DNA of 15,601 nt from JAKACU01 sp021821185 (GCA_027343965.1 DAHWJX010000082.1:1-15601), one strand, 5' to 3'; numbered from the stretch's first letter, positions 7,627 through 14,906 are shown. Made by a program: numbers and translations. The notes: generated by a model from the letters alone, not told the origin.

Positions 7627-8685
7627 ATGAGTGAAAAACTCGGTTTTGCAATAATCGGTTGCGGAGTTGTGGGTCACAAACATGCCCAAGAAATCTCAGG
7701 AATGTTAGATGCTCACTTAGTAGCCGTGGCTGATATCATACCGCAACGAGCGCAAGAGGTAGCCAATTCCTATAATGCATTGTGGTTTGTCGATTACCAT
7801 CAAATGTTGGAGTTACCTAACGTAGATATTGTGACAGTCTGTGTTCCTAGTGGCATGCATGCTCAAGTGGCGGTCGATGCTGCACAGGCTGGCAAACATT
7901 TGATTGTAGAAAAACCGATCGATCTTAGTTTACAAAAGGCTGATTGGCTTATAGAAGAAGCCAATCGTGCCCATGTTTTGTTGTCTGTCGTGTCGCAGCA
8001 CCGGTTTGATGAATCCACAGTTCGCGTGAAGCAGGCAGTTAATAAAGGCAAATTGGGCAATTTATTTTTGGCACAGGCTAGTGTGTTTTGGTATCGTTCC
8101 CAAGGTTACTATGACAGTGAAGATTGGCGTGGAACATGGGCACTAGATGGTGGCGCATTAATGAACCAATCGATTCATACGATCGATCTTTTGCAGTACA
8201 TGATGGGCTCAGTCGATGAGGTTTATGCTCTCACGGGTACCTATGCACACAAGATGGAAGCCGAAGACACCGCGGTTGTGACGGTTAAGTTTCAAGGGGG
8301 TGTCCTTGCGACAATCGCGGCGACAACCGGGGCGTACCCAGGGCTATCGGCCCGGCTGGAGATTTTTGGAGATCTAGGCAGTGCTGTCATTGATGGTGAT
8401 CGTTTAACGTACTTGTATGAAGCAGATCATACTATTGAAGGAATAGAACGAAGAGTAATAGCAGAGAATTTAGCTAATTCGATGACAAAAAATAACGTTG
8501 AAACGTCTGTGGCTCCGCTTTGGTCGGAATCATCTGCACACAGATTGCAGTTTCAAGATATGATAAATGCAGTACAAACGGGCGCACAGCCATTTGTCCG
8601 TGGCGAGGATGGACGCAAGGTACTTGAAACTATCTTAGCAATTTATGAGTCAAGTCGAACAGGTAAGCCTATGCGGTTACATTAA
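7627..8685 (+). CDS. Gfo/Idh/MocA family oxidoreductase 2
   Basis: This is a second NAD(P)-dependent oxidoreductase of the same family, 352 residues. It shows the nucleotide-binding GCGVVGHKH (11-19), the EKP motif (95-97, putative catalytic Lys96) and GGALMNQSIHTID with His184 and Asp187. It shares with oxidoreductase 1 a segment of the form W(F/Y)R(T/S)Q(A/G)YYDS..WR.TWA just before the active-site motif. The two therefore belong to related subfamilies, but the rest diverges and this one is 41 residues shorter. The start is secure: AGGAAGAAGAG (7608-7618) lies 8 bp before ATG 7627, and the gap to the previous gene is 21 bp. It is the last gene of the operon before the leuA promoter. No convincing Rho-independent terminator follows it. 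Confidence 0.87.
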   Translation: MSEKLGFAIIGCGVVGHKHAQEISGMLDAHLVAVADIIPQRAQEVANSYNALWFVDYHQMLELPNVDIVTVCVPSGMHAQVAVDAAQAGKHLIVEKPIDLSLQKADWLIEEANRAHVLLSVVSQHRFDESTVRVKQAVNKGKLGNLFLAQASVFWYRSQGYYDSEDWRGTWALDGGALMNQSIHTIDLLQYMMGSVDEVYALTGTYAHKMEAEDTAVVTVKFQGGVLATIAATTGAYPGLSARLEIFGDLGSAVIDGDRLTYLYEADHTIEGIERRVIAENLANSMTKNNVETSVAPLWSESSAHRLQFQDMINAVQTGAQPFVRGEDGRKVLETILAIYESSRTGKPMRLH

Positions 8686-8734
8686 CAAACATGATTAAAA
8701 TCGTTGAGAAGATTATGTTCATGAGCAGTTGCTC

Positions 8735-8764
8735 TTGACCTGATGGAGAAAATCATGGTACTTT
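8735..8764 (+). promoter_or_regulatory. Predicted promoter of the leuA T-box leader
   Basis: TTGACC (8735-8740) is a five-of-six match to the -35 box. After an 18-bp spacer comes TACTTT (8759-8764), a weak -10 box matching three of six bases. Transcription would begin near 8771, giving a leader of roughly 290 bases up to the terminator, as expected for a T-box mRNA. An imperfect palindrome, GAGCAGTTGCTC (8724-8735), touches the -35 box and could be an operator, though it may be chance. The rest of 8686-8734 shows nothing convincing. Confidence 0.5.
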
Positions 8765-8770
8765 GAATAC

Positions 8771-9060
8771 ACGAAAAAGTTCATTAATTTGTGATACGGA
8801 AACGCTATGAATGGGAGCATTAAGGAATAACGCTTATCAGAGAGCTGCGGGATGGTGCAACGCAGTAGGTAAAATTCCTGAATCTCGCCCTGGAGCGGCT
8901 AGGCGGAACCTAAGTATGCCTGGACGATCGACCCTCGTTATTGGGTCTCGCAGTGTATTTTGCGGCAGAGGTGGGTCCGGTTATACGGGTCAACAAGAGT
9001 GGTACCGCGTTCGACGCAGGTCGATCGTCCCTTGAGGGATGATTGGCCTGCTTTTTTTTA
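8771..9060 (+). promoter_or_regulatory. Leucine T-box riboswitch leader
   Basis: This is a tRNA-sensing leader that controls leuA transcription. Stem I elements are visible: the AGAGAG motif (8839-8844), then a stem CTGCG/CGCAG (8845-8849 with 8861-8865) enclosing the conserved-type distal loop GGATGGTGCAA. The specifier region GAATCTCG contains CTC (8884-8886), a leucine codon followed by a purine as is usual. The alternative reading TCT (Ser) is followed by C and does not fit the downstream gene. The T-box core AACAAGAGTGGTACCGCG (8992-9009) contains the tRNA-end-binding bulge TGGT (9000-9003), complementary to ACCA, so the discriminator base would be A as in tRNA-Leu. CAAGAG can pair imperfectly with CCCTTG (9029-9034) to form the antiterminator. 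Uncharged tRNA-Leu would thus allow read-through into leuA. The exact 5' end is inferred from the predicted promoter. Confidence 0.93.
9016..9059 (+). terminator. T-box intrinsic terminator
   Basis: A 16-bp stem pairs 9016-9031 with 9036-9051 around the tetraloop TTGA, allowing for several G-U pairs, and is followed by eight Ts (9052-9059). Its 5' arm contains the bases that would pair with the T-box core in the antiterminator, so the two structures are mutually exclusive. It lies 26 bp before the leuA start codon, leaving the leuA ribosome binding site free. Confidence 0.95.
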
Positions 9061-9085
9061 GGACTATACTTTGGAGGAATGAGCT

Positions 9086-10753
9086 ATGAAAAATCATGTC
9101 AAGTACACAAGAGGATATTTCATGCCGCAAAAAGAATGCATGAAGTGGACGCAAAAGGAATACATCACAGAAGCACCGATATGGTGCAGTGTGGACCTGC
9201 GAGATGGCAACCAGGCTTTGATTGTACCTATGAATCTGCAGGAAAAGTTGGATTACTTCCAATTGCTGTTGAAGCTTGGCTTTAAAGAGATTGAGGTTGG
9301 TTTTCCTGCAGCGTCTGATACGGAATTTGTCTTCCTACGCATGTTAATTGAACAGGACTTAATTCCGGACGATGTCACTATTCAAGTACTGACGCAATCA
9401 AGGGAACACATTATTCGAAAAACTTTTGAATCATTGAAAGGTGCCCAAAATGCGATTGTGCATCTGTACAACTCCACCTCCTTGGCACAACGTGAACAGG
9501 TATTTAGGAAGTCTAAAGATGAGATTAGGGATATTGCTGTACGTGGAGCGAAACTTGTCAAAGAGTGTGCAAAAGATACTGAAGGCCACTTTCAGTTTCA
9601 ATATTCTCCGGAAAGTTTTACGGGAACAGAAGTCGATTTTGCCCTCGATGTGTGCAATCAGGTGCTCGATGTTTGGCAACCAACTGCGGACAATAAGGTG
9701 ATTATCAACCTTCCTGCTACGGTATCTTTATCATTGCCACATATTTACGCGAGTCAAATTGAGTACATGAGTGATCACTTACATTTTAGAGATCATGTTA
9801 CCCTTTCTGTTCATCCTCACAATGATCGCGGAACGGGCATCGCAGACGCTGAATTGGGGATGTTGGCTGGGGGACAGAGGATTGAAGGTACGTTATTTGG
9901 AAATGGAGAACGAACGGGTAACGTTGACATCATCACGCTTGCGCTGAATTTGTTTTCCCATGGAGTAGATCCCAAGCTGAATTTGGAAAATGTTCCGGAG
10001 GTTATAGCTGAATATGAGCGGTTGACGAAAATGACAGTCTCTAAACGACATCCGTACGCCGGGGAGCTCGTCTTCACAGCATTTTCTGGTTCTCATCAAG
10101 ATGCCATCGCTAAGGGCATGAAATGGCGTGAGGAAAAGGATCCGGCTTATTGGTCTGTGCCCTATTTGGTCATTGATCCGAAACATATTGGCCGCGAGTA
10201 TGAAGGAGATATCATCCGGATAAATAGTCAATCTGGTAAGGGCGGTATCGGTTATATTCTGCAGCAAAATTATGGACTTGACTTGCCACCTGGCATGCGG
10301 GAAAGCGTAGGTTACATGGTTAAAGGTACGTCGGATCGACTTAATAAAGAATTGATGCCGCAAGAAGTGTATGACATTTTTACAAGGGAATATGTCAATC
10401 TTGATACGCCAATTGCCTTTGTGAAATATCACTTTACACAACATGACGATTTTCAAACGATTGTCAGTGTGCGAATCGGTGGCAAATTGCAGGAATTTAC
10501 AGGTACAGGGAACGGAAGACTTGATGCTATTAGTCATGCTTTACGAACAAATCTTCGACTTGACTATTCCAATCTTGTTTATAAAGAGCATGCTCTAGAG
10601 GTTGGTTCAGAGTCACAAGCTGTATCGTATATCGGCATCACGGGAGCAGATGAAACGTTGTACTGGGGCTGCGGTATTGATGTGGATATCATGACTGCTT
10701 CTATCAAAGCCTTGTTTAGTGCCGTCAATAAAATGACCATGACGGCACAGTAA
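9086..10753 (+). CDS. leuA: 2-isopropylmalate synthase, long (LeuA2-like) type
   Basis: This enzyme condenses acetyl-CoA and 2-ketoisovalerate to 2-isopropylmalate, the first committed step of leucine synthesis, in the cytoplasm. It has 555 residues. The N-terminal catalytic TIM barrel carries the start motif APIWCSVDLRDGNQAL (30-45, metal-binding Asp40). The metal-binding HPH is at 243-245 and GNGERTGN at 272-279. A C-terminal regulatory dimer domain of the LeuA type occupies about residues 430-545. Length and the CSVDLRDGNQAL form match the long yeast/actinobacterial-like class and not the roughly 510-residue class common in Bacillus ilv-leu operons. GGAGGA (9073-9078) lies 7 bp before ATG 9086. 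It stands alone behind a leucine T-box, with no leuBCD or ilv gene following, so the remaining pathway genes must be elsewhere. Confidence 0.95.
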   Translation: MKNHVKYTRGYFMPQKECMKWTQKEYITEAPIWCSVDLRDGNQALIVPMNLQEKLDYFQLLLKLGFKEIEVGFPAASDTEFVFLRMLIEQDLIPDDVTIQVLTQSREHIIRKTFESLKGAQNAIVHLYNSTSLAQREQVFRKSKDEIRDIAVRGAKLVKECAKDTEGHFQFQYSPESFTGTEVDFALDVCNQVLDVWQPTADNKVIINLPATVSLSLPHIYASQIEYMSDHLHFRDHVTLSVHPHNDRGTGIADAELGMLAGGQRIEGTLFGNGERTGNVDIITLALNLFSHGVDPKLNLENVPEVIAEYERLTKMTVSKRHPYAGELVFTAFSGSHQDAIAKGMKWREEKDPAYWSVPYLVIDPKHIGREYEGDIIRINSQSGKGGIGYILQQNYGLDLPPGMRESVGYMVKGTSDRLNKELMPQEVYDIFTREYVNLDTPIAFVKYHFTQHDDFQTIVSVRIGGKLQEFTGTGNGRLDAISHALRTNLRLDYSNLVYKEHALEVGSESQAVSYIGITGADETLYWGCGIDVDIMTASIKALFSAVNKMTMTAQ

Positions 10754-10769
10754 CAAAACAAAGAGATAC

Positions 10770-10807
10770 CATGATGCCTTGACAACTACAATCGTCAAGG
10801 CATCATG
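10770..10807. terminator. Shared convergent hairpin between leuA and ogt
   Basis: A perfect 14-bp inverted repeat, CATGATGCCTTGAC (10770-10783) with its complement at 10794-10807, encloses a 10-base loop. On the - strand it is followed by a moderately T-rich stretch (TATCTCTTTGTTTTG). On the + strand the T content is low. It probably ends ogt transcription and may also block leuA transcripts. The repeat covers the ogt stop codon and its last codons. Confidence 0.65.
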
Positions 10808-11319
10808 CCTTCAAATTGTAACAAATCCTTTTTGATGTCGATTCCACCGCGATAGCCAGTGAGAGTTCCATTTTTTCCAATGACACGATGGCAAGGAATA
10901 ACGATTGGTATCGGATTTTCCCCATTGGCTGCACCTACTGCTCGGACAGCCTTGGGTCGTCCAATGCGTGCCGCAATCGCTGAATAACTCTGTGTTTTAC
11001 CAAATGGAATCTCGAGTAATGCCTCCCACACCTGGCATTGAAATGGCGTTCCTCTAAGGTCAAAAGAAAACGTGAACTTTTTGCGTAGACCGCGAAAGTA
11101 TTCGATAATTTCGTAGCTGTAGGATTCCAATTTAGCTTCATCGTGCAGCATAATCGCATCCGGTACATGTTTTTTTGCCCATCGTTCCACAGTATCGAAT
11201 GATTCGGTAGGCAAGGTAATAAGACAGAGTCCAGCGTCAGTTGCTACTAGATGTAAACACCATGCGTGGTGCGGTACTTCAATTTTCGTCCAATAAACGT
11301 GTTGTCTCTCCTGGTCCAA
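10795..11319 (-). CDS. ogt: Methylated-DNA--protein-cysteine methyltransferase
   Basis: This is a suicide DNA-repair protein of 174 residues that transfers the alkyl group from O6-alkylguanine to its own cysteine. The active-site motif IPCHRVIG (141-148) holds the acceptor Cys143. The helix-turn-helix region and the 'arginine finger' segment RAVGAANGENPIPIV (126-140) are intact, and the C-terminal GYRGG (155-159) is as expected. The N-terminal half is the poorly conserved domain typical of Ogt/AdaB. The start is TTG at 11319 with AAGAGGAG about 9 bases upstream; no ATG is better placed. The gene is convergent with leuA and divergent from the amylase gene. A possible -10 box, TACAAT on the - strand (11344-11349), lacks a well-spaced -35. 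There is no sign of an Ada-type regulatory domain. Confidence 0.95.
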   Translation of the reverse strand: MDQERQHVYWTKIEVPHHAWCLHLVATDAGLCLITLPTESFDTVERWAKKHVPDAIMLHDEAKLESYSYEIIEYFRGLRKKFTFSFDLRGTPFQCQVWEALLEIPFGKTQSYSAIAARIGRPKAVRAVGAANGENPIPIVIPCHRVIGKNGTLTGYRGGIDIKKDLLQFEGMMP

Positions 11320-11376
11320 TGTATTTTTCTCCTCTTAGTCAAAATTGTAAACACATCTCAAGGTTAGCATATCAAC

Positions 11377-11405
11377 TGGAACAAAGTTTACTAATTTGCT
11401 ATAAT
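11377..11405 (+). promoter_or_regulatory. Predicted promoter of the amylase gene
   Basis: A perfect -10 box TATAAT lies at 11400-11405. Seventeen bases upstream is TGGAAC (11377-11382), a weak -35 matching three of six positions. Transcription would start near 11412, about 44 bases before the amylase ATG. A weak -35 beside a strong -10 and an overlapping cre site fits a regulated promoter. Confidence 0.6.
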
Positions 11406-11407
11406 TA

Positions 11408-11423
11408 GTGCAAACGTTTTCAT
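11408..11423 (+). promoter_or_regulatory. cre site (CcpA catabolite-responsive element)
   Basis: GTGCAAACGTTTTCAT matches the CcpA operator consensus WTGNAARCGNWWWCAW at 15 of 16 positions; only the first base differs. It starts two bases after the TATAAT box and spans the predicted transcription start. This placement is typical of carbon-catabolite repression, as for Bacillus amylase genes. CcpA-HPr(Ser-P) binding here would block initiation or early elongation when preferred sugars are present. Confidence 0.8.
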
Positions 11424-11455
11424 GATTTGTACTCCATTCAAAGCGAGGTATTGCT

Positions 11456-13771
11456 ATGAAATATTCTTTCGCGCAGCAAAGGCGAAAAAAACGCATCATG
11501 CAATCTACTCTGGCTGTAATGATTGCCTTATCAGTAGGGGTTCTTTCGCTATCACCGCAAGGCATAGCGTTACAAACCACACACGCTGCACAAACTATGC
11601 ATTCCGTATCCTTGTATCAAGAACTGTACCACAACTCGTATTTGTCTTTGTATCGAACCCCTTTTGGATCTGATCCCACAGGTCAACCTATTACACTAAG
11701 ATTGCTGGGACCGGCCACTATGACGTCTGCAGAGATTCAATTGCAAAATGTGAATAACAACGGCAATCAACAAGCGGTGATTGTTATGCATAGAAGTTCA
11801 TCACTGCTCTTAAAAAAAGCGGTAGGATCTGCCGCGATCAATAAATACTCACTGTTTGAAGGTACCATTCCAGCCCAAGATGTCGCACAGCCAGGCATTT
11901 TGGCGTACAATTTTATGGCCAAGGCGGGCAAAGAAGTTGCTTACTATGGTGATAATGGTAACGGTTACGGTGGTGAAGGTGCCGGAGCTACTACGTCGGA
12001 TGCGATTGTACCGTATAATATACCGGTCTACGCCAATACATTTACGACGCCAAGTTGGCTTGTACACGGGTTAATCTACGAAATTTTCCCCGATCGATTT
12101 TATAATGGCAACAAAGCCAATGATGAGAATCCCAAGACGCAAAAGGCCATCGGCACCTTGCCAGATGGAAGTGAAGGGCTAGTACCTATCCAATTTCATA
12201 AAGATTGGTATAGTCAACCGTATGATCCCAATATATCGGCCAATCCCGGAGACGTCAATTATAAGCAGGAGTTGGCAGGTCGTGGTAATGGAACATGGAG
12301 CACCGACTTTTACGGCGGAGATTTACGTGGCATTATTGATAAATTGCCGTATTTGCATAGTTTGCATGTCACGACGCTGTATTTGACCCCCATTTTCCAA
12401 GCCGAATCGAATCACAAGTATGATACAGGAAATTTCTATAAAATCGATTCAGGATTTGGAACTTTGCAAACGTTTAAAGAATTACTTGCTGCTACTAAAG
12501 CGTTGAATATGCATATCATTCTCGATGGAGTTTTTGAAGATACTGGAAGTGATAGTGTGTACTTTAATCGCTTTGGTAATTATCCTGATGTGGGTGCTTG
12601 GCAGCAGTATTTGTCGAATAATAAAAAAACTTCGCCATATTACAATTGGTATCAATGGAACAAAGGCTCTAATCCGCCTTATATAGGATGGAGCGGTGTG
12701 GACTCTTTACCACAAACCAACACGTCAAACCCATCTTGGCAGCAATTCGTCTATGGGAAATCGGATCCGAAAAACCCTACGGATCCAGCCACTAATTCTG
12801 TTGCTCGCTATTGGATTAACTTGGGGACGTCAGGGTGGAGGCTTGATTCGGCTAATAACAGCAATTATAGTGTGGCTTGGTGGACTGCATTTCGCAAAGC
12901 TGTTAAAGCAACGAATCCTAACGCGGCTATTATTGGGGAGGACTGGAACGATCCTACGAACGATAATGGCGTCAATTGGATGACAGGGACAACATGGGAT
13001 TCGACCATGAACTATCCTTTTCGTAATGATGTGATCTCGTTCTTTCGAGGATCGTACAACGATGGCAATGTGCAAAACTATGCGATCAATGCGCAAACGT
13101 TTGGTTCGCAACTCATGCAGATGCTCGAAGAATATCCTAAACCGGCTATGTATGCTGAAATGAACTTGCTCGGATCACACGATACGGAGCGCATCCTGAC
13201 CATTCTAGAGGGGGCGCCAGATGCGCCATCGATCAGTGCGAATCAACAAGCGTTCTTCAAACCGACGGCGGCACAACAAGCTAACGGCATAAAAAAATTG
13301 GAACTTGTCAGCGATTTTCAGTATGGTTTTGTGGGTGTGCCGATGATTTACTATGGTGACGAGGCAGGAATGATTGGATATAAGGATCCACTTGATCGCG
13401 GCACGTATCCATGGGGACATGTGAACCAGTCACTGATTAACTACTTCGTCAAACTTGGTCAAATTAGGGCAAGTCACCCCGTGTTACAATCTGGTGGCTT
13501 CCAACCGCTTTATGCCAAAGGACAAACCTACATCTTTGCCCGCATGAACCGCCACGGTCATGATGCACTCGGTGCAAAGGCGGCTAACGCAACGGCTGTG
13601 GTAGCCGTCAATAAAGGACAGGCGACAACGGTAAACGTCGCCGTATCATCTCTCCTTAAAGACGGCACAAAGCTCGTCGACGCCTTGAACAACAAAACCT
13701 ACGTTGTAGCGCACGGGTTCCTAAGGCTTAACCTAGGTACTGAACAAGGAGCTATGTTGTTCACGTCGTGA
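11456..13771 (+). CDS. Secreted GH13 alpha-amylase / amylopullulanase-like glucan hydrolase
   Basis: This is an extracellular glycoside hydrolase family 13 enzyme, 771 residues, likely cutting alpha-glucans such as starch or pullulan. A Sec signal peptide (basic RRKKR, hydrophobic 18-33) ends near THAA (42-45). An N-terminal beta domain (about 50-195) has the YHNSYLSLYRTPFG segment and a Gly/Asn-rich YGDNGNGYGG loop, as seen in neopullulanase and amylopullulanase relatives. The (beta/alpha)8 domain follows from about 200. The catalytic nucleophile is Asp464 in GWRLDSAN, the acid/base Glu495 in IIGEDWND, and the third acid Asp576 in NLLGSHDTERI. Region I reads DGVFED (357-362), with Glu-Asp replacing the usual Asn-His, which is unusual. 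Region V-like DSLPQTN is at 416-422. A beta-rich C domain ends the protein. It has no cysteine, no SLH domain and no obvious anchor. GCGAGG (11443-11448) precedes ATG 11456. Confidence 0.9.
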   Translation: MKYSFAQQRRKKRIMQSTLAVMIALSVGVLSLSPQGIALQTTHAAQTMHSVSLYQELYHNSYLSLYRTPFGSDPTGQPITLRLLGPATMTSAEIQLQNVNNNGNQQAVIVMHRSSSLLLKKAVGSAAINKYSLFEGTIPAQDVAQPGILAYNFMAKAGKEVAYYGDNGNGYGGEGAGATTSDAIVPYNIPVYANTFTTPSWLVHGLIYEIFPDRFYNGNKANDENPKTQKAIGTLPDGSEGLVPIQFHKDWYSQPYDPNISANPGDVNYKQELAGRGNGTWSTDFYGGDLRGIIDKLPYLHSLHVTTLYLTPIFQAESNHKYDTGNFYKIDSGFGTLQTFKELLAATKALNMHIILDGVFEDTGSDSVYFNRFGNYPDVGAWQQYLSNNKKTSPYYNWYQWNKGSNPPYIGWSGVDSLPQTNTSNPSWQQFVYGKSDPKNPTDPATNSVARYWINLGTSGWRLDSANNSNYSVAWWTAFRKAVKATNPNAAIIGEDWNDPTNDNGVNWMTGTTWDSTMNYPFRNDVISFFRGSYNDGNVQNYAINAQTFGSQLMQMLEEYPKPAMYAEMNLLGSHDTERILTILEGAPDAPSISANQQAFFKPTAAQQANGIKKLELVSDFQYGFVGVPMIYYGDEAGMIGYKDPLDRGTYPWGHVNQSLINYFVKLGQIRASHPVLQSGGFQPLYAKGQTYIFARMNRHGHDALGAKAANATAVVAVNKGQATTVNVAVSSLLKDGTKLVDALNNKTYVVAHGFLRLNLGTEQGAMLFTS

Positions 13772-14906
13772 TCGATTTTTCGCGTTTGGGTAATGGACCA
13801 AGATATTGATAAAAATGGCATTCAATGCGACCGTTGTAAAGTTTGCGATTTTTATCAGCCTGCTTGCCGAATAACCGCTCGAAAGCAGGATGGGCTGTGA
13901 TGATGAAAAATGACCATGTGGGCAGCCTTCGGGCTGCCTGTCCCATCTCTTTATATAGTTGGCGCACTGCTTTATCATCCCCGAGGCGTTCGCCATACGG
14001 CGGATTGGTGACAATACATCCATAATCCGACATTATATCAAAGGTTGCCACGGATCCGACAGAAAAGGTGATGCTATCAAAAACATCAGCCTTTGCGGCA
14101 TGCTGCCGTGCCATGGCAACGGCAGATGAATCAATGTCGGATGCAAAAATGGGTTGTGTACCAGCAGGTAATAGTGCTTCTCTAGCTTCTTCTCTAGCAA
14201 GACGAAAACTATCTTTAGGGAGGAAAGCGAAGCTTTCGGAGCTAAAGTTGCGGTGCATACCCGGTGCCATATTGCGTGCGATCATAGCCGCTTCGATGGC
14301 AATTGTTCCACTGCCGCATAACGGATCGGCAAATGGTCGGTGTGCTTGCCAACGACTTAATAGGACAAGCGCTGCAGCGAGCGTTTCTTTAATTGGTGCA
14401 GGTCCCATTTCTGTACGGTAACCGCGTTTGTGTAAGCCCGATCCACTCGTATCAAGGGTCAGGGTTACGACATCATTTAATAAGGAAACTTCTATCGCAT
14501 ATAAGTCACCAGACTCTTCGAGCCATTCTTGTGCATAGCGTTCTTGCATTTTTGTTACAATGGCCTTTTTAACGATAGATTGGCAGGCAGGCACACTCGA
14601 TAATTGTGATTTGACGGAACGACCTTCCACGGGAAACCGCGCATTTTGCGGCAACAGATCTGGCCATGGTAGCGCTTTAGTTTGTTCAAATAATTCTTCG
14701 AAAGTTTGGGCCTCAAACTCCCCTACAATAATGAGGACGCGATCTGCTGATCGCAACCATAGATTACTTCTAGCGATACCTAGACCGTCCGTCTGATAGA
14801 TAACTTTGCCATTAAGAACTGTACTTTCGTATCCAAGCTGTCTAACTTCACGTGCCACTACCGCTTCAAGGCCAAGCGGTGCGGTGGCCATGACTGTGTA
14901 TGTCAT
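13761..14906 (-). CDS. THUMP-domain class I RNA (guanine-N2)-methyltransferase, RlmL/YpsC type
   Basis: This is a cytoplasmic SAM-dependent RNA methyltransferase of 381 residues, close in length to Bacillus YpsC. Residues 1-60 are the ferredoxin-like start (TAPLGLEAVVAREVRQLGY), followed by a THUMP RNA-binding domain to about 155. The methyltransferase domain carries the SAM-binding motif DPLCGSGTIAIEAA (194-207), an acidic ribose-binding loop at ASDIDSSAV (255-263), and the catalytic NPPYGERLG (301-309) typical of N2-guanine methylation. The start ATG at 14906 has GGAGAGAGG about 12 bases upstream. Its 3' end overlaps the end of the convergent amylase gene by 11 bp. The likely target is a guanine in 23S rRNA, by family inference; the exact base is not known for this group. 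Confidence 0.92.
   Translation of the reverse strand: MTYTVMATAPLGLEAVVAREVRQLGYESTVLNGKVIYQTDGLGIARSNLWLRSADRVLIIVGEFEAQTFEELFEQTKALPWPDLLPQNARFPVEGRSVKSQLSSVPACQSIVKKAIVTKMQERYAQEWLEESGDLYAIEVSLLNDVVTLTLDTSGSGLHKRGYRTEMGPAPIKETLAAALVLLSRWQAHRPFADPLCGSGTIAIEAAMIARNMAPGMHRNFSSESFAFLPKDSFRLAREEAREALLPAGTQPIFASDIDSSAVAMARQHAAKADVFDSITFSVGSVATFDIMSDYGCIVTNPPYGERLGDDKAVRQLYKEMGQAARRLPTWSFFIITAHPAFERLFGKQADKNRKLYNGRIECHFYQYLGPLPKREKSITT

Noticed and set aside
8690..8735. Possible terminator after the sugar operon (AT-rich 8-bp inverted repeat and the GAGCA/TGCTC palindrome)
   Set aside because: The first has a 16-base loop and weak pairing. The second has a 2-base loop and no T-run. Neither is a convincing Rho-independent terminator.
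8797..8810. cre-like sequence CGGAAACGCTATGA in the leuA leader
   Set aside because: It misses two key consensus positions, including the first T and the C of the terminal CA, and falls within the T-box leader where RNA structure explains the sequence.
9893..10537. Long antisense open frame (about 214 codons) opposite leuA
   Set aside because: It lies wholly inside a clearly conserved leuA gene, shows no recognisable domain and no ribosome binding site, and looks like a by-product of leuA codon use.
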